A DNA stretch of 64,000 bases from CAXXHQ01 sp963665265 (GCA_963665265.2 OY762224.2:1054001-1118000); one strand, 5' to 3'. Positions 18,566-27,525 are shown, counted from the first letter of the stretch. A program made the numbers and translations. The notes: generated by a model from the sequence alone, not told the origin.

Positions 18566-19441
18566 ATGCCAAAGCTCACTCGCCGACGACAAGCCTCCAA
18601 CGTTCAATCTCCCCTCGAAACTTACCTGCGGGAGATCAACGAGACTTCGCTCCTCTCCTCCAAAGACGAGCATGAGCTAGCTATCGCCATTGGAAACGGC
18701 GACGCCAACGCCCGCGACAGAATGGTCCGCGCCAACCTCCGTTTGGTCGTGAACATCGCCCGCGGATACACCGGAAAAGGCTTGAGCCTGCAAGACCTTA
18801 TCGAAGAAGGCAATCTTGGTCTTTTACGCGCCGTCGAAGGATTCGATCCGGCCATCGGCACTCGTTTCTCGACCTACGCCAGCTATTGGATTAAGCAGTC
18901 GATCAAGCGAGCGTTGATCAACTCGGCCAAGACGATTCGCATTCCCGCCTACATGGTCGAATTGTTGTCGAAATGGCGCCGCGCCACGTCCCGTCTGACC
19001 GACGAACTCGGCCGCACGCCGACGCCCGAGGAAATTGCCCGCGTCCTCGGCCTGCCGCGAAAAAAGCTGCCGATCATTAAGAAGGCGATTCGCATCTATA
19101 ATCTCACGCCGCAAACCGATCAAGCCGAAGCCGGTTGGTCGCTCGGCGAAATGATTATGGACGAGCGCGCGAAATCGCCGGACGATGAAATGCTCGACAA
19201 CGACAATCTCAAGCACGTCGTCGAACAGCTCGAGATTATGGATCCACGCGAGGCGACCGTCTTAAAAATGCGCTTCGGTCTCGATCATCATGAGCCGAAG
19301 ACGTTGAAGGAAATCGGCGAATCGCTCGGCCTAACTCGAGAACGCGTTCGCCAAATCGAGACCGAGGCCCTCAACAAGCTTGGCCAAAGCCTGAACGGTC
19401 TTTCCGAACGCCGCCTCCAATCGCAATCGGCGTTGATCTAA
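18566..19441 (+). CDS. RNA polymerase sigma-70-family factor (RpoD/RpoS-like, group 1-2)
   Basis: A 291-residue sigma factor that directs RNA polymerase to promoters. It lacks region 1.1. Region 1.2 is SPLETYLREINETSLLSS. Region 2 includes ANLRLVVNIARGYTGKGLSL, DLIEEGNLGLLRAVEGFDP and FSTYASYWIKQSIKRAL (the core-binding and -10-recognising helices). Region 3 starts at TIRIPAYMVELL. Region 4 has MRFGLDHHEPKTLKEIGESL and the -35-binding helix LTRERVRQIETEALNKL. Size and missing region 1.1 suggest a RpoS-like alternative or a short housekeeping factor; sequence alone does not decide. Planctomycetes often carry several such factors. Confidence 0.92.
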   Translation: MPKLTRRRQASNVQSPLETYLREINETSLLSSKDEHELAIAIGNGDANARDRMVRANLRLVVNIARGYTGKGLSLQDLIEEGNLGLLRAVEGFDPAIGTRFSTYASYWIKQSIKRALINSAKTIRIPAYMVELLSKWRRATSRLTDELGRTPTPEEIARVLGLPRKKLPIIKKAIRIYNLTPQTDQAEAGWSLGEMIMDERAKSPDDEMLDNDNLKHVVEQLEIMDPREATVLKMRFGLDHHEPKTLKEIGESLGLTRERVRQIETEALNKLGQSLNGLSERRLQSQSALI

Positions 19442-19902
19442 AGCCGACGTGGCCGCGGAATAATTTTTGCGGAGTCGCTGCGATCCGACGCTGACCGTGC
19501 GCGCAATCCGAAAGACTATTGAAGCGGTTTTCGATAATAGTTCTTTTTAAGCTGGTCGTTATACTCTACATTCCGCAATATCTGCCGTCCTCTCTCTCCC
19601 TAACCAGTACGGTTCTCGGCGATTTTATTCAAAATGCCGGAACGGGTTATTGACGAGATTGCGACAGCGGATAGATACTTGCTTCTGCGCAATTTTTCAG
19701 AGATCCGAATGCGGGAAAAGGATTTTCTCGGCAGGGATGCGCTGCTCTTTTTTCGCGGTTGCGAAATGCGATTTTATCTCCTTCGACCGTCGCCTCATTG
19801 GTCGTCATTCCGCGAATCGCGTTAATCATAGCCCGACGTAATGACGGCGCTCGTAACGCCGGATGCGGCTCATGTTCCATCTTTTCAATTGGAGGCGAGT
19901 AT
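19442..19902. other. Gene-free region between the sigma factor and a PEP-CTERM gene
   Basis: A 460-base stretch with no convincing gene. A TATACT hexamer near 19560 could be part of a promoter, but no matching -35 element is clear. The frame of the next gene extends back into this region, but the strong ribosome binding site just before 19903 argues against use of the earlier ATG. Confidence 0.35.
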
Positions 19903-20586
19903 ATGATTGTCTTTTCAAGAGGCCATCGCTTGGCATTGTCCCTCATTGTTGCGATTGGATTTACTCCGTCCCTTCTTTACGCTGACTGGAATCTTGGCGA
20001 TCCGTACAAATGGCTGCAAAAGCCCTATCTGACGGCTACCAATCTCGGCGGCGTAAACATGACCAATCGGCTCGTCGCCGATGATTTTGAATGCACGTAT
20101 AAGGAGTGGCTCAAGGACTTTCATTTTTGGGCGTGGTGGGATGGAGTCATCGATCGGCAAACGTCGTTCGACATCTCCATCTACTCCGATATCCCGGCCG
20201 CAGCTACCTATAGCAGGCCTGGAACGCTTCTTTGGACGCAGAACTTTACTGCCGCGGAATATACCTCCCGAGAATACGCGACGGGAATTTACCAGTACAA
20301 TTTCGACGTTCTTTCGGATTGGTTCTATCAAACCGGAACCGTCGAACAACCGGTGACCTATTGGTTGGCGATAGAAGCCGTCACCTCGAGCGGATCGAGT
20401 TCGACGATCAACTGGCTGACGTCTCTCGACGTTTGGAATGACAAGGCCGTGGCGTACGACGTGAACGGATGGAATATTTACGCGGACGGACTCGCCTTCG
20501 TCATCACCGTTCCTGAACCGTCTTCGTTCGCCGTTTTACTTTGCGGATTTATCGGTTTGGCGGCGGCTTGGAGGAAGAGAAAGTAA
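19903..20586 (+). CDS. PEP-CTERM-anchored surface protein
   Basis: A 227-residue exported protein. GGAGGCGAG stands immediately ahead of the ATG and fixes the start. A signal peptide covers about residues 1-27 (ending LLYA), a beta-rich domain follows (KEWLKDFHFWAWWDGVID, DISIYSDIPA, TYWLAIEAV), and the end is VPEPSSFAVLL, a hydrophobic helix and WRKRK. That last part is the PEP-CTERM sorting signal recognised by exosortases, so the protein should be processed at the cell surface. The central domain resembles secreted planctomycete proteins of unknown role. No exosortase gene is in the window. A terminator follows. Confidence 0.82.
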   Translation: MIVFSRGHRLALSLIVAIGFTPSLLYADWNLGDPYKWLQKPYLTATNLGGVNMTNRLVADDFECTYKEWLKDFHFWAWWDGVIDRQTSFDISIYSDIPAAATYSRPGTLLWTQNFTAAEYTSREYATGIYQYNFDVLSDWFYQTGTVEQPVTYWLAIEAVTSSGSSSTINWLTSLDVWNDKAVAYDVNGWNIYADGLAFVITVPEPSSFAVLLCGFIGLAAAWRKRK

Positions 20587-20620
20587 CCCGCGTTCATTCG
20601 CCTCTGTAGCGAATCCGTTT

Positions 20621-20660
20621 AACGCCGGAAAGACGCCCTTGGGGAGTCTTTTCGGCGTTT
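20621..20660 (+). terminator. Terminator of the PEP-CTERM gene
   Basis: aacgccggaaagac pairs with gtcttttcggcgtt around an 11-base loop, 35 bases after the stop codon. One G-T pair and a short T-run (ttt) make it moderate. It also stands between this gene and the convergent BNR gene. Confidence 0.65.
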
Positions 20661-20688
20661 ACGTTTCCGAGACTCGCAACGGACGTCG

Positions 20689-22047
20689 TTAATCCGAAAT
20701 TCGCCCCACGACGTTTAAATCGTATCGCGTGTAGTTCACGTACCGACCTTGCAGCCAGAGCAAAACAGATTTATTCGAGGAGGTTTTTTTGTCGGACCAA
20801 TTCAAAATGATCGGTCGAATGTTGTCTTGCTCGGAGTCGGCCGTCACGGCGTGCCAGATCCATTTCGTTTCGTCGTCTTGCATCTCGCCGCGGAATATCT
20901 CCCAATGCCGCTTTCCGTCGGTCTTCGAAGTCAACGCTTTGCCCGTCGTAGGATCGACGTCGGCCGAAATATAGACGATTTTCGGATTTTTCGGATCAAC
21001 GGCGATCAAGCCTGTGTAGTCGTTCTCGGCTTTGTACAGGCAGCTCCCGGCATAGGCGATCTCCGCGTCGATCCATTTCTTTCCGTCCCAACGGGCGTAA
21101 CGATAACGATGGTCGTCGTTGCTCTTTCGCACCGAATAAACCGCGACCGGAGCGCCTGCGGCGTCAAGCGAGAGGTTCGAACACCATGCGCGGTTGTCGG
21201 GCGTTCCCGCGAATAGCTTCGTGCCGGCCTCGGGGGCGATTCCCGATTCCGAGGACTCGGGATCAAGCGTTCCCAGCTTCTTTCCCGCCATGTCGAAAAT
21301 CGTTTTGCCGTCTTGCAAGTAAGCGCAGTACAGACTTGTCGCCACGTTGCGCGGATGGCCGTCGGTGTAGAGGAAGTAAACGCGGTCCTTTCCGTCGAAG
21401 GCGTAGCGCGCGTAGGGTCGAACGTCTCCTTTGCCGACGTGAATCAATCGGCCCGCGTATTTCCAAGTCGTTCCGTCATCCTCGGACGAGAGAACGTTCG
21501 GATTAAAGTTCTCGCCGCGATAGAAATCGAGCGTTACTCCGGACGAGAGTCGAAATAGATTCGAGTAGGTTACTTTGGCGGGAACCTTAAACGATTGCTC
21601 CGCATCCCAGTCCGCCGAGTCGTTGGGCGCCTTCGATATCCGATAGAACGCAAGATTGTCGCTGTGATGTTTGGCGTACATCGCCAATAACCGTCCGTCC
21701 CGTCGAACCAGCATGGCCGGCGAATCATGGTCGTCATCTTGCAGATTGTCGTGCAATAGCGACGTGCCGAGATTTTTTCTCTCCTGCAAATCGAAGGCGG
21801 TCACTTCGACGTCGCCCGCTTTCTTTTCGCCCTGATCGCCGAGCGAATTTGCGATCGTCCCGATGAAAAGCTTATCGCCGACGACGATTGCCCGTGGATC
21901 TTCAAACCAGCACCACCCGCCGTTCTTAACGAATGTGATCGTCTCCGGCGCGGCGGCTTGCACTCCCCGGCAGAAAAATCCGACGAGCGTTAACGACGAA
22001 AACAAGAATACGATTCGAAAAACGTTTAGTCTGGCGAAAGTCGGCAT
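20689..22047 (-). CDS. Secreted BNR-type beta-propeller protein (BNR_4-like), no surface anchor
   Basis: A 452-residue secreted protein if started at the ATG at 22047, which opens directly into a signal peptide (FRIVFLFSSLTLVGFFCRG). The frame extends to 22149, but that N-terminus is Arg-rich and not signal-like. The mature part has the family block GGWCWFEDPRAIVV, then DDDHDSPAMLV, FYRGENFNPNVLSSEDDGTT, KSNDDHRYRYARWDGKKW, KAENDYTGLIAVDP and HWEIFRGEM. Such BNR_4-type propellers occur in families with polysaccharide lyases. The same blocks recur in the two larger neighbours, so this is the short form of one paralogous set, without stalk or PEP-CTERM signal. Activity is not proven. Confidence 0.8.
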   Translation of the reverse strand: MPTFARLNVFRIVFLFSSLTLVGFFCRGVQAAAPETITFVKNGGWCWFEDPRAIVVGDKLFIGTIANSLGDQGEKKAGDVEVTAFDLQERKNLGTSLLHDNLQDDDHDSPAMLVRRDGRLLAMYAKHHSDNLAFYRISKAPNDSADWDAEQSFKVPAKVTYSNLFRLSSGVTLDFYRGENFNPNVLSSEDDGTTWKYAGRLIHVGKGDVRPYARYAFDGKDRVYFLYTDGHPRNVATSLYCAYLQDGKTIFDMAGKKLGTLDPESSESGIAPEAGTKLFAGTPDNRAWCSNLSLDAAGAPVAVYSVRKSNDDHRYRYARWDGKKWIDAEIAYAGSCLYKAENDYTGLIAVDPKNPKIVYISADVDPTTGKALTSKTDGKRHWEIFRGEMQDDETKWIWHAVTADSEQDNIRPIILNWSDKKTSSNKSVLLWLQGRYVNYTRYDLNVVGRISD

Positions 22048-22141
22048 AAGTGCGAAGCCTTTTCGGGTTAAGCGGCGGCGAAGAGAAACGGTTTGCGAAC
22101 GGAGCGGCGTTGCGGCCGTGGGGGACAATGGTCGATCGGTG

Positions 22142-22183
22142 AAAAACAAAACGACCGCGAAACCGCAAAGGGCTCCGCAGTCG
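22142..22183 (-). terminator. Terminator of the 822-residue BNR/PEP-CTERM gene
   Basis: On the minus strand, cgactgcgg pairs with tcgcggtcg (with one G-T pair) around a loop, followed by ttttgttttt. It starts 23 bases past the stop codon of the BNR gene and lies upstream of the next BNR gene. Confidence 0.7.
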
Positions 22184-22205
22184 TGTTCGGTTAATCGTTC
22201 GCCGA

Positions 22206-24677
22206 TTATTTCCGGCGGCGAATGTTCGCTAAGGCGATCCCGGCCAGAACGGTAAGTCCCGCCCAGACCGTCGGTTCGGGGACGGCGACCGTCGTTGCCG
22301 ACGATACCTCGTCTTCCGGTAAACCCGCTCCGGATGCCGAAGCCGTCGCTCCGGTCGAACCGAGAACAAGCGAGTCGGCCACCAACGTGTCGACGACCAG
22401 CACGGCCTCACCCGCCACGCTAACGTTCGACGCCGTCATTCCGGCTGCGGTTAATTGCCCATCGCTGACGGTTACCGAGCCGGAAATTACCAAATCTTTC
22501 GCTAGCGTCCAGGTTCCCGTTCCGTCCTTTAAAAGACTGACGGCGCCCGTGCCTGTGCCGTTCGAGATCGTGCCGTTCAGCGTTCCGTCCCCTTCGCCGA
22601 CCAAGTGGATATACCGGGCGGCCGTATTCGCGGTGTTATTCGTGACGTTGCCGTTGACGGTTAGCGTTCCAGAGGCCGATTCGATTATGTAGTCATATCC
22701 TCCGACTGCCATCGAGACGTTTCCGTTCAAAACGGTTTGACCTCCCAGGCCGACGATATGGGATGCGAGATTGAGGCCAGGCGTGGCGCCGCGTCCGTTT
22801 AAGGTGATCGCTTTGTTGAGCTGAGTCCCGGCGGCGATTTCCAGCTTGGCCGTCCCGGTTCTTCCGGCGATCACTAATTGGTCGCTCGCCGAACCCAGCG
22901 CCGAGGCGTTCGCCGTGCGAAGCGTTCCGCCGTTTAAGGTCGTCGTTCCTGAGTACGTGTTCGCCGCCGCGAGAAGCAGAGTGCCGGAGCCGGTGACGCT
23001 CAAGCCTTGCGATCCGCTTAACGTGACGTTGATCGCCGCCAACGAGCGAGCGTTGGTTTTAATTTCAGGGGCCGCGACGCCCACGTTTTCCAATTTTAAT
23101 TTCGCCGATCCGGAAGGGGTGACGGCCCATTGCCCCGTCGTCGCCGTCCCCGCGTCGCCGAAGACCATCGTGCCGATCGTCAGATCCGAGGCGAGTTGCA
23201 CGACGGCCGTGCCGCTAACGTCAACCGTGCTGAAGTCGGCCACGCCAAGCTGGCCGTGTCCGACCAGCCCGTCTTGCCAATTCGAGGTCGAAGACGCGCT
23301 CCAAACGCCTCCTGCGGCGTTCGACCAAATGCCGTTGCTCCCTTCAAACACGTAGCCCACCGCGTCCATGTCGTAGGCGAGGTACGTGGTGTAAGTCCCC
23401 TTCATCCAGGTTAACGACGTATGCGTCGTATCCCAGGCGGGAACGAGTGGGCGGATGTTATCCGCCGTCGAGTTGGCCGTCACGGCGGTCCATAACCACG
23501 ATGTTCCGCCGTCGTTCGTGAAGCCGCGATAGACTTCCCAATGTTGCTTGCCGTCGGCCGAAGAAGTGAGCGTGGCGCCCGTCACCGGATCGACGTCCGT
23601 CGCAATGTACACCGTGTTCACGTCGTTCGCGTTAATCGTGATCAAACCGGTGTAGTCGTTTTCCGCCGTGTAGAGGCATTTGCCGGCATAGGCGATTTCG
23701 TGGTCGTTCCATTGCGTTCCGTCCCACTTGGCGTAACGGTAACGATGGTCGTCGTTGGAATTTTTCACCGTGTACCCCAAGATCGGTTTGTTATTTCTAT
23801 CGAGAATGAGATCGGTGCACCATCCGTCGTAGTTGTTGTTCGCCGTCGCGTCGTAGATCGTCGTTCCTTGAGCCACGTTGATGCCGCTGCTCGTCCCCGT
23901 GCTTACCGTGCCGATAAGCGTGCCTCGCATATCGTAAATTAAACTGTTTTCCGTATAGGCGCAATAAACGCTCGATACGACGTCGCGAGGGTGGCCTGTG
24001 GTGTAGGAAAAGTAAACCCTGCTTTTGCCGTCGGAAACGTATTTCACGTAAGGACGAACGCCGGTGGCGGCTTTGATTAGTTTGCCGGACATCGTCCAGG
24101 TCGAACCTTGGTCGGAAGAGATGAGAAGGTTGGGCTGATAGTCCTGCCCGCGGTAGAAATCGTAGGTTAATCCGGAGTCGCTCATGTAATAAAGATTGTC
24201 GTACGTCGCGCCGTAATTGCTATTTACGTTGATCGATTGCTCCGTAGTCCAGCTTGTCGTGTCTCCGGCGTTGACCGTGCTGCGATAACGCACGTAACTG
24301 TCGGCGCCGTGCGTGCAATAGACGGCGAGGATCGTGCCGTCCGTTTTTACCATCAAACCGGCTGCGTCGTGGTCGTCGTTGCCGAGATTGTCGTGTAACG
24401 TGAAAACGGAGGAGGTCATCGACGATAGATTAACGGTCGTTACGTCAATGTCTCCGCTGCGAGTCGTTCCGTTCGTGCCGGCCGTACATGCGACCGACGT
24501 GAAAATCAACTGATTATTCACGATCAACGCCCGTTCGTCTTGAAACCAGCACCAGCCGGCGTTCGTGTTGTAGACTGTCGGAGTCGTTTGCGCAACGGCC
24601 GGTAGGGCAAAAAAGACAACGGCGCAAAAAAGAAATCCTTCGATGAAACGCTGACCAGTACGGTTAATTGAATTCAT
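22206..24677 (-). CDS. BNR beta-propeller with beta-strand-repeat stalk and PEP-CTERM anchor (copy A)
   Basis: An 823-residue surface protein. A signal peptide (about 1-29, ending AVAQ) is followed by a BNR_4-like propeller (about 35-440), with GWCWFQDERALIV, DDHDAAGLMV, FYRGQDYQPNLLISSDQGST, NSNDDHRYRYAKWDGTQW, AENDYTGLITI and HWEVYRGFTNDGGTS. From about 445 to 790 comes a Gly/Thr/Ser-rich region with autotransporter-type beta strands such as NTYSGTTTLNGGTLRTANASAL. It ends with VPEPTVWAGL, a hydrophobic helix and NIRRRK, a PEP-CTERM signal. GAGAAGG precedes the ATG. It is closely related to the gene at 27526-30021 over its whole length and shares a long upstream region with it. A role in binding or cutting a polymer at the cell surface is likely but unproven. 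Confidence 0.85.
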   Translation of the reverse strand: MNSINRTGQRFIEGFLFCAVVFFALPAVAQTTPTVYNTNAGWCWFQDERALIVNNQLIFTSVACTAGTNGTTRSGDIDVTTVNLSSMTSSVFTLHDNLGNDDHDAAGLMVKTDGTILAVYCTHGADSYVRYRSTVNAGDTTSWTTEQSINVNSNYGATYDNLYYMSDSGLTYDFYRGQDYQPNLLISSDQGSTWTMSGKLIKAATGVRPYVKYVSDGKSRVYFSYTTGHPRDVVSSVYCAYTENSLIYDMRGTLIGTVSTGTSSGINVAQGTTIYDATANNNYDGWCTDLILDRNNKPILGYTVKNSNDDHRYRYAKWDGTQWNDHEIAYAGKCLYTAENDYTGLITINANDVNTVYIATDVDPVTGATLTSSADGKQHWEVYRGFTNDGGTSWLWTAVTANSTADNIRPLVPAWDTTHTSLTWMKGTYTTYLAYDMDAVGYVFEGSNGIWSNAAGGVWSASSTSNWQDGLVGHGQLGVADFSTVDVSGTAVVQLASDLTIGTMVFGDAGTATTGQWAVTPSGSAKLKLENVGVAAPEIKTNARSLAAINVTLSGSQGLSVTGSGTLLLAAANTYSGTTTLNGGTLRTANASALGSASDQLVIAGRTGTAKLEIAAGTQLNKAITLNGRGATPGLNLASHIVGLGGQTVLNGNVSMAVGGYDYIIESASGTLTVNGNVTNNTANTAARYIHLVGEGDGTLNGTISNGTGTGAVSLLKDGTGTWTLAKDLVISGSVTVSDGQLTAAGMTASNVSVAGEAVLVVDTLVADSLVLGSTGATASASGAGLPEDEVSSATTVAVPEPTVWAGLTVLAGIALANIRRRK

Positions 24678-25354
24678 GAACGGCCTTCTCCAAGATGGCG
24701 TGTACGTTAGCTATCGGTCAATCTGTCAATGTCGGTTAAGAGAGAGGCCCGACCGCCTTAACGAAGAGAGCGTCAAATTCGATTTCGCCGCAAAATATCG
24801 GCAAAAAAAGAGATCTGATCTCGCTACAGCACCTTCATTTTAAGAAAGATCTGTAAAACTGTCTATGAAAAAGAACTTGTATTTTAGGCCCGCCCTAATT
24901 CAAAATAAGGAAATATGCAGACTCAATTAATTGCAAATAATGTGTATTGTGGCGGTTGGTCCCCCTTGGTGTGGTGGTGTTTTATTAGGAAAATTGCGAG
25001 ACAGATGGCTTCTTTGGCTTTTGAGATGTTCTTTTTGTTGACGTTTGAGTTAGATTAAGTTTAGAATGAGTAAGTGCGGTTACCTTGTTTTTGGGAGAAA
25101 CCGTTAATCTGTCAGTCATTGCGAATCTCATATTCGGAGCGGAATTCGTTTCGAAGTCGGTAACCCAAAAGATTTTTCGCCTAGGTTTGCTCAAGCGTCA
25201 TTGTCGTATTTCTTTTTCCTTTTCTCCCAGGGAGGCAGCGAAATAGTTGCGTAGCGTTTCAAGCGGCGAATGATTCGTTCGCGTTGTTCCGCTTTTTTGT
25301 GAATCGCAATTCCTATTTTGTCTGTTTCTTCTTATTTCCTTGGGAGACATCTGC
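24678..25354. promoter_or_regulatory. Long divergent leader region (copy A)
   Basis: This 677-base region sits between the minus-strand BNR gene and a plus-strand PEP-CTERM gene. The part from 24684 to about 25043 matches the region at 30028-30384 in several blocks, in the same order: agagaggcccgac-gccttaacga, gatttcgccg, tgatctcgc, cagattcaattaatt-like, tggcggt, and gatgttctttttgttga. It is therefore a duplicated leader, not random spacer. A likely plus-strand promoter, TTGACG with TAGAAT 18 bases apart, lies at 25038-25067. Frames here (24985-25194, 25198-25431 minus) look like chance. Confidence 0.5.
25038..25067 (+). promoter_or_regulatory. Predicted sigma-70-type promoter of the first small PEP-CTERM gene
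   Basis: TTGACG at 25038-25043 and TAGAAT at 25062-25067, 18 bases apart. It would give a 5' leader of about 280 bases before the ATG at 25355. Confidence 0.5.
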
Positions 25355-26089
25355 ATGAAATGCTTCAAATTATTCGCGCTATCCTGCGCCTTGACGGCCT
25401 TGTGCGCCGCCTCCGCCTCGGCGTCCATCACCTACGTCGACGCCTCGGCCGCTAACACCGTTGCGGTCAGCACCGGCGCCGTTTTGAGCGCCGCCACGGT
25501 AAGCACTTCGACAAACGCCGTGGATGGCTTGTGGCGGTCGCGAGCGTTTGGTAACGGCGGCACGATTTACGCTTCCAGTGAGGCTGGCGCTGAAGATTGC
25601 TTAAGATTGGCCACAAGCGCCGCCAGTTTGGCGGACGGAACTTATGACGTTTACGCCTATTTCTGGTCGCCGATCGACGATAATCAATACTGGAAGCTGC
25701 GCGCCGGTTTGACGAACTCCACAAGCGACTTGGCCCTTGCCGGCTCCACGTACAACGTGGTCAATAATTCAGGTTATTATGTCGTACCCGACATTTCGGC
25801 TACGAAAGTCGCTTCGTCAAGCATTACTGGTACCACGGTTACCAACGTCGATGCCTCCGGCAACATCATGGACACTGGAAACCGCTATTTGCTTCAGGCT
25901 TATCTCGGCCAATCAATCGTTTCCGGCGGCACTTTGACCGTTTACGTCGATGACTACGTCGCGACGAACGTCAATGCCCGAACTTGGTACGACGGAATTG
26001 GTTATTCGGTCGCCGTCCCCGAACCCTCGACGATCGCTTTGCTCTGCCTCGGCGGATTGGCCCTCGCCTTCCGCGCCCGCCGCAAATAA
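25355..26089 (+). CDS. Small PEP-CTERM surface protein (copy 1)
   Basis: A 244-residue exported protein. The ATG at 25355 has GGGAG ten bases ahead. A signal peptide (about 1-24, ending SASAS) leads to a beta-rich domain: ITYVDASAANTVAV, then GTYDVYAYFWSP, YWKLRAGLT, GGTLTVYVDDYV and RTWYDGIGYSVAV. It ends with VPEPSTIALLCLGG, a hydrophobic run and RARRK, a textbook PEP-CTERM signal. The next gene is a paralogue with the same block order, so this pair is a tandem duplication. The domain looks like a jelly-roll or fibronectin-like binding module, but I do not recognise it. Its promoter is at 25038 and a terminator follows. Confidence 0.82.
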   Translation: MKCFKLFALSCALTALCAASASASITYVDASAANTVAVSTGAVLSAATVSTSTNAVDGLWRSRAFGNGGTIYASSEAGAEDCLRLATSAASLADGTYDVYAYFWSPIDDNQYWKLRAGLTNSTSDLALAGSTYNVVNNSGYYVVPDISATKVASSSITGTTVTNVDASGNIMDTGNRYLLQAYLGQSIVSGGTLTVYVDDYVATNVNARTWYDGIGYSVAVPEPSTIALLCLGGLALAFRARRK

Positions 26090-26122
26090 GCGATTCATTT
26101 GATAGTTGCTTGCATCTCCGAC

Positions 26123-26160
26123 GGCCGCGAGGAGGGTAAACCCTCGCGGCCCGTTTTTGT
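26123..26160 (+). terminator. Terminator of small PEP-CTERM copy 1
   Basis: ggccgcgagg pairs with cctcgcggcc around a short loop, then cgttttt. It begins 34 bases after the stop. A very similar hairpin (ggccgcgagga with tcttcgcggcc) occurs at 30512. Confidence 0.88.
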
Positions 26161-26203
26161 TTTATAGGCGGGCTTCGATATGCCTCGCAGGCCTGATTTT
26201 TTG

Positions 26204-26232
26204 TTGAGTTTTAGCGTGGTTTTGGCTAGAAT
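26204..26232 (+). promoter_or_regulatory. Predicted promoter of small PEP-CTERM copy 2
   Basis: TTGAGT at 26204-26209 and TAGAAT at 26227-26232, with a 17-base spacer, 57 bases before the ATG. With the terminator just upstream, this suggests copy 2 is transcribed on its own. Confidence 0.6.
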
Positions 26233-26288
26233 TACGAAGAGTGAGGCGGATCGGCATTTCCTTTAGAAGATCGTAGCGTGAATATATT

Positions 26289-26984
26289 ATGAAAATAGCG
26301 CTTTCTATTTGCATCCTGATGTTCGTCTTTGCCGGTTCCGCATCGGCGGCTCTAATCACCTACGTGGACGCCGCGGGCAGTAACACGGTCTCCGTCGTTA
26401 CTCAAGCTTCGTTGTCCGAATCCTCCGTCACCTCGGCGACGAGAGGAACCGATAACCTCTGGGCGAAGAGAACCGATTCTTACACTTCGAACGCGACGAT
26501 TTATGAAGCGTCAGGCGATGAAAATTGCCAGCGACTCGTCACTTCCGTTACTGGCTTGACCGGCGGAACCTATAACGTGTACGCCTACTTTTGGGCGAAA
26601 CCCGCCTCAACCTCCGAACTCTGGGTGCTTCGCACCGGTTTGGCCGATACGGCCGCTGAACTTCCTCTCTACGGTTCGCTTGCCGACGCTTCGAATAGCT
26701 GCACCGCCGCGACGACGGCCGTCGCCTCGAACTTCGCGAATCTTTCTCCTGTTTCCTCCGGCGGCATTTCGCTCATGCAAGTCAGCCTTGGAACGGTTAC
26801 TGTCACCAAAGGCGTTCTGTCCGTCTTTGTGGACGACTATTCCGGCCTCGGACTCAACCAACGCACTTGGTACGATGGCATCGGCTACTCCGCCGTTACG
26901 GCCACCGCCGCGCCCGAGCCTTCGACGATCGCTTTGCTCGGCCTCGTCGGATTGGTCCTAGCTGTTCGCGCTCGACGTCAGTAA
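26289..26984 (+). CDS. Small PEP-CTERM surface protein (copy 2)
   Basis: A 231-residue exported protein, clearly related to the gene 200 bases upstream. It has a signal peptide (about 1-20, ending SASA), then LITYVDAAGSNTVSV, GTYNVYAYFWAKPAS, LWVLRTGLADTAAELPL, KGVLSVFVDDYSG and RTWYDGIGYSAV, in the same order as its neighbour. It ends in APEPSTIALLGLVG, a hydrophobic segment and RARRQ, a PEP-CTERM signal. It has its own predicted promoter and terminator, so both copies seem to be separately expressed. Function is unknown; surface display together with the BNR propellers is suggested by location only. Confidence 0.82.
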   Translation: MKIALSICILMFVFAGSASAALITYVDAAGSNTVSVVTQASLSESSVTSATRGTDNLWAKRTDSYTSNATIYEASGDENCQRLVTSVTGLTGGTYNVYAYFWAKPASTSELWVLRTGLADTAAELPLYGSLADASNSCTAATTAVASNFANLSPVSSGGISLMQVSLGTVTVTKGVLSVFVDDYSGLGLNQRTWYDGIGYSAVTATAAPEPSTIALLGLVGLVLAVRARRQ

Positions 26985-27030
26985 GTAGCCGCGAGGAAAC
27001 GAATTCATCTTCGATCATTCGCATTATAAA

Positions 27031-27064
27031 AAAAGGCCGAGAAGGATTCTTCTTCTCGGCCTTT
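27031..27064. terminator. Bidirectional terminator after small PEP-CTERM copy 2
   Basis: aaaggccgagaag pairs with cttctcggccttt. The plus-strand side ends in ttt, and on the other strand the hairpin is followed by a run of T (aaaaaaa in plus). It can stop transcription from both directions. Confidence 0.82.
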
Positions 27065-27288
27065 GCGTTGCTATAGTTGATTCGTTTGATCTGAAGCGAA
27101 CGCCCTGCGGCGAGCCGTGACGTTATGGCGAACTCGCATGATGTTCTTCGGCTATCCTGCAAATCAGCGATGAATCATCCGTATCTTTCAGCACGGTTGC
27201 TCCATTCATCACGTTCCAACGCAATCGTCAGCCACGGCGCGCCTGACCTACTGGTTTAAATGTCAGGTTACGAGTAAGAGATTTGTAG

Positions 27289-27308
27289 GGTGCGTGCTTG
27301 CACGCACC
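27289..27308. repeat. Palindrome ggtgcgtgc-tt-gcacgcacc
   Basis: A 9-bp perfect stem with a two-base loop, preceded by tgta. A tgta-gg start also precedes the hairpin at 32502, which suggests one element family. Confidence 0.55.
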
Positions 27309-27366
27309 AGGAGCTAATGATAGGCATTTTCGCTGTCCGTTTTGATTGCGTGCCATTTGTTTTCGA

Positions 27367-27426
27367 GGGACGTTCACGTCCCTTCCTCGGCCTTTAGGCC
27401 GTCACAGACCCGACGTTTACGTCGGG
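27367..27426. repeat. Cluster of three short palindromes
   Basis: gggacgt-tc-acgtccc (27367-27382), ggcctttaggcc (27389-27400) and cccgacgt-tt-acgtcggg (27409-27426) follow each other within 60 bases. The first and third share an acgt core around a two-base loop. This looks like a REP/BIME-type cluster. Confidence 0.6.
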
Positions 27427-27525
27427 GAGAATCACGTCGAAATAGATTTTTTTGTTTTTGAAACCTGTCAGGGCCGTCCACGGTCCGCCTGAAACGCCTG
27501 ATATTTAAGTGTGGTCCGACCGCCG

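Larger units (their letters stand above)
27065..27525. other. Palindrome-rich intergenic region
   Basis: A 460-base region between convergent genes. It holds a 20-base palindrome (27289-27308) and three short hairpins close together (27367-27426). No gene is recognised. This pattern suggests REP-like dispersed elements. Confidence 0.5.

Noticed and set aside
25198..25431. 77-codon minus-strand frame in leader copy A
   Set aside because: It overlaps the start of the PEP-CTERM gene on the other strand and does not recur in leader copy B.
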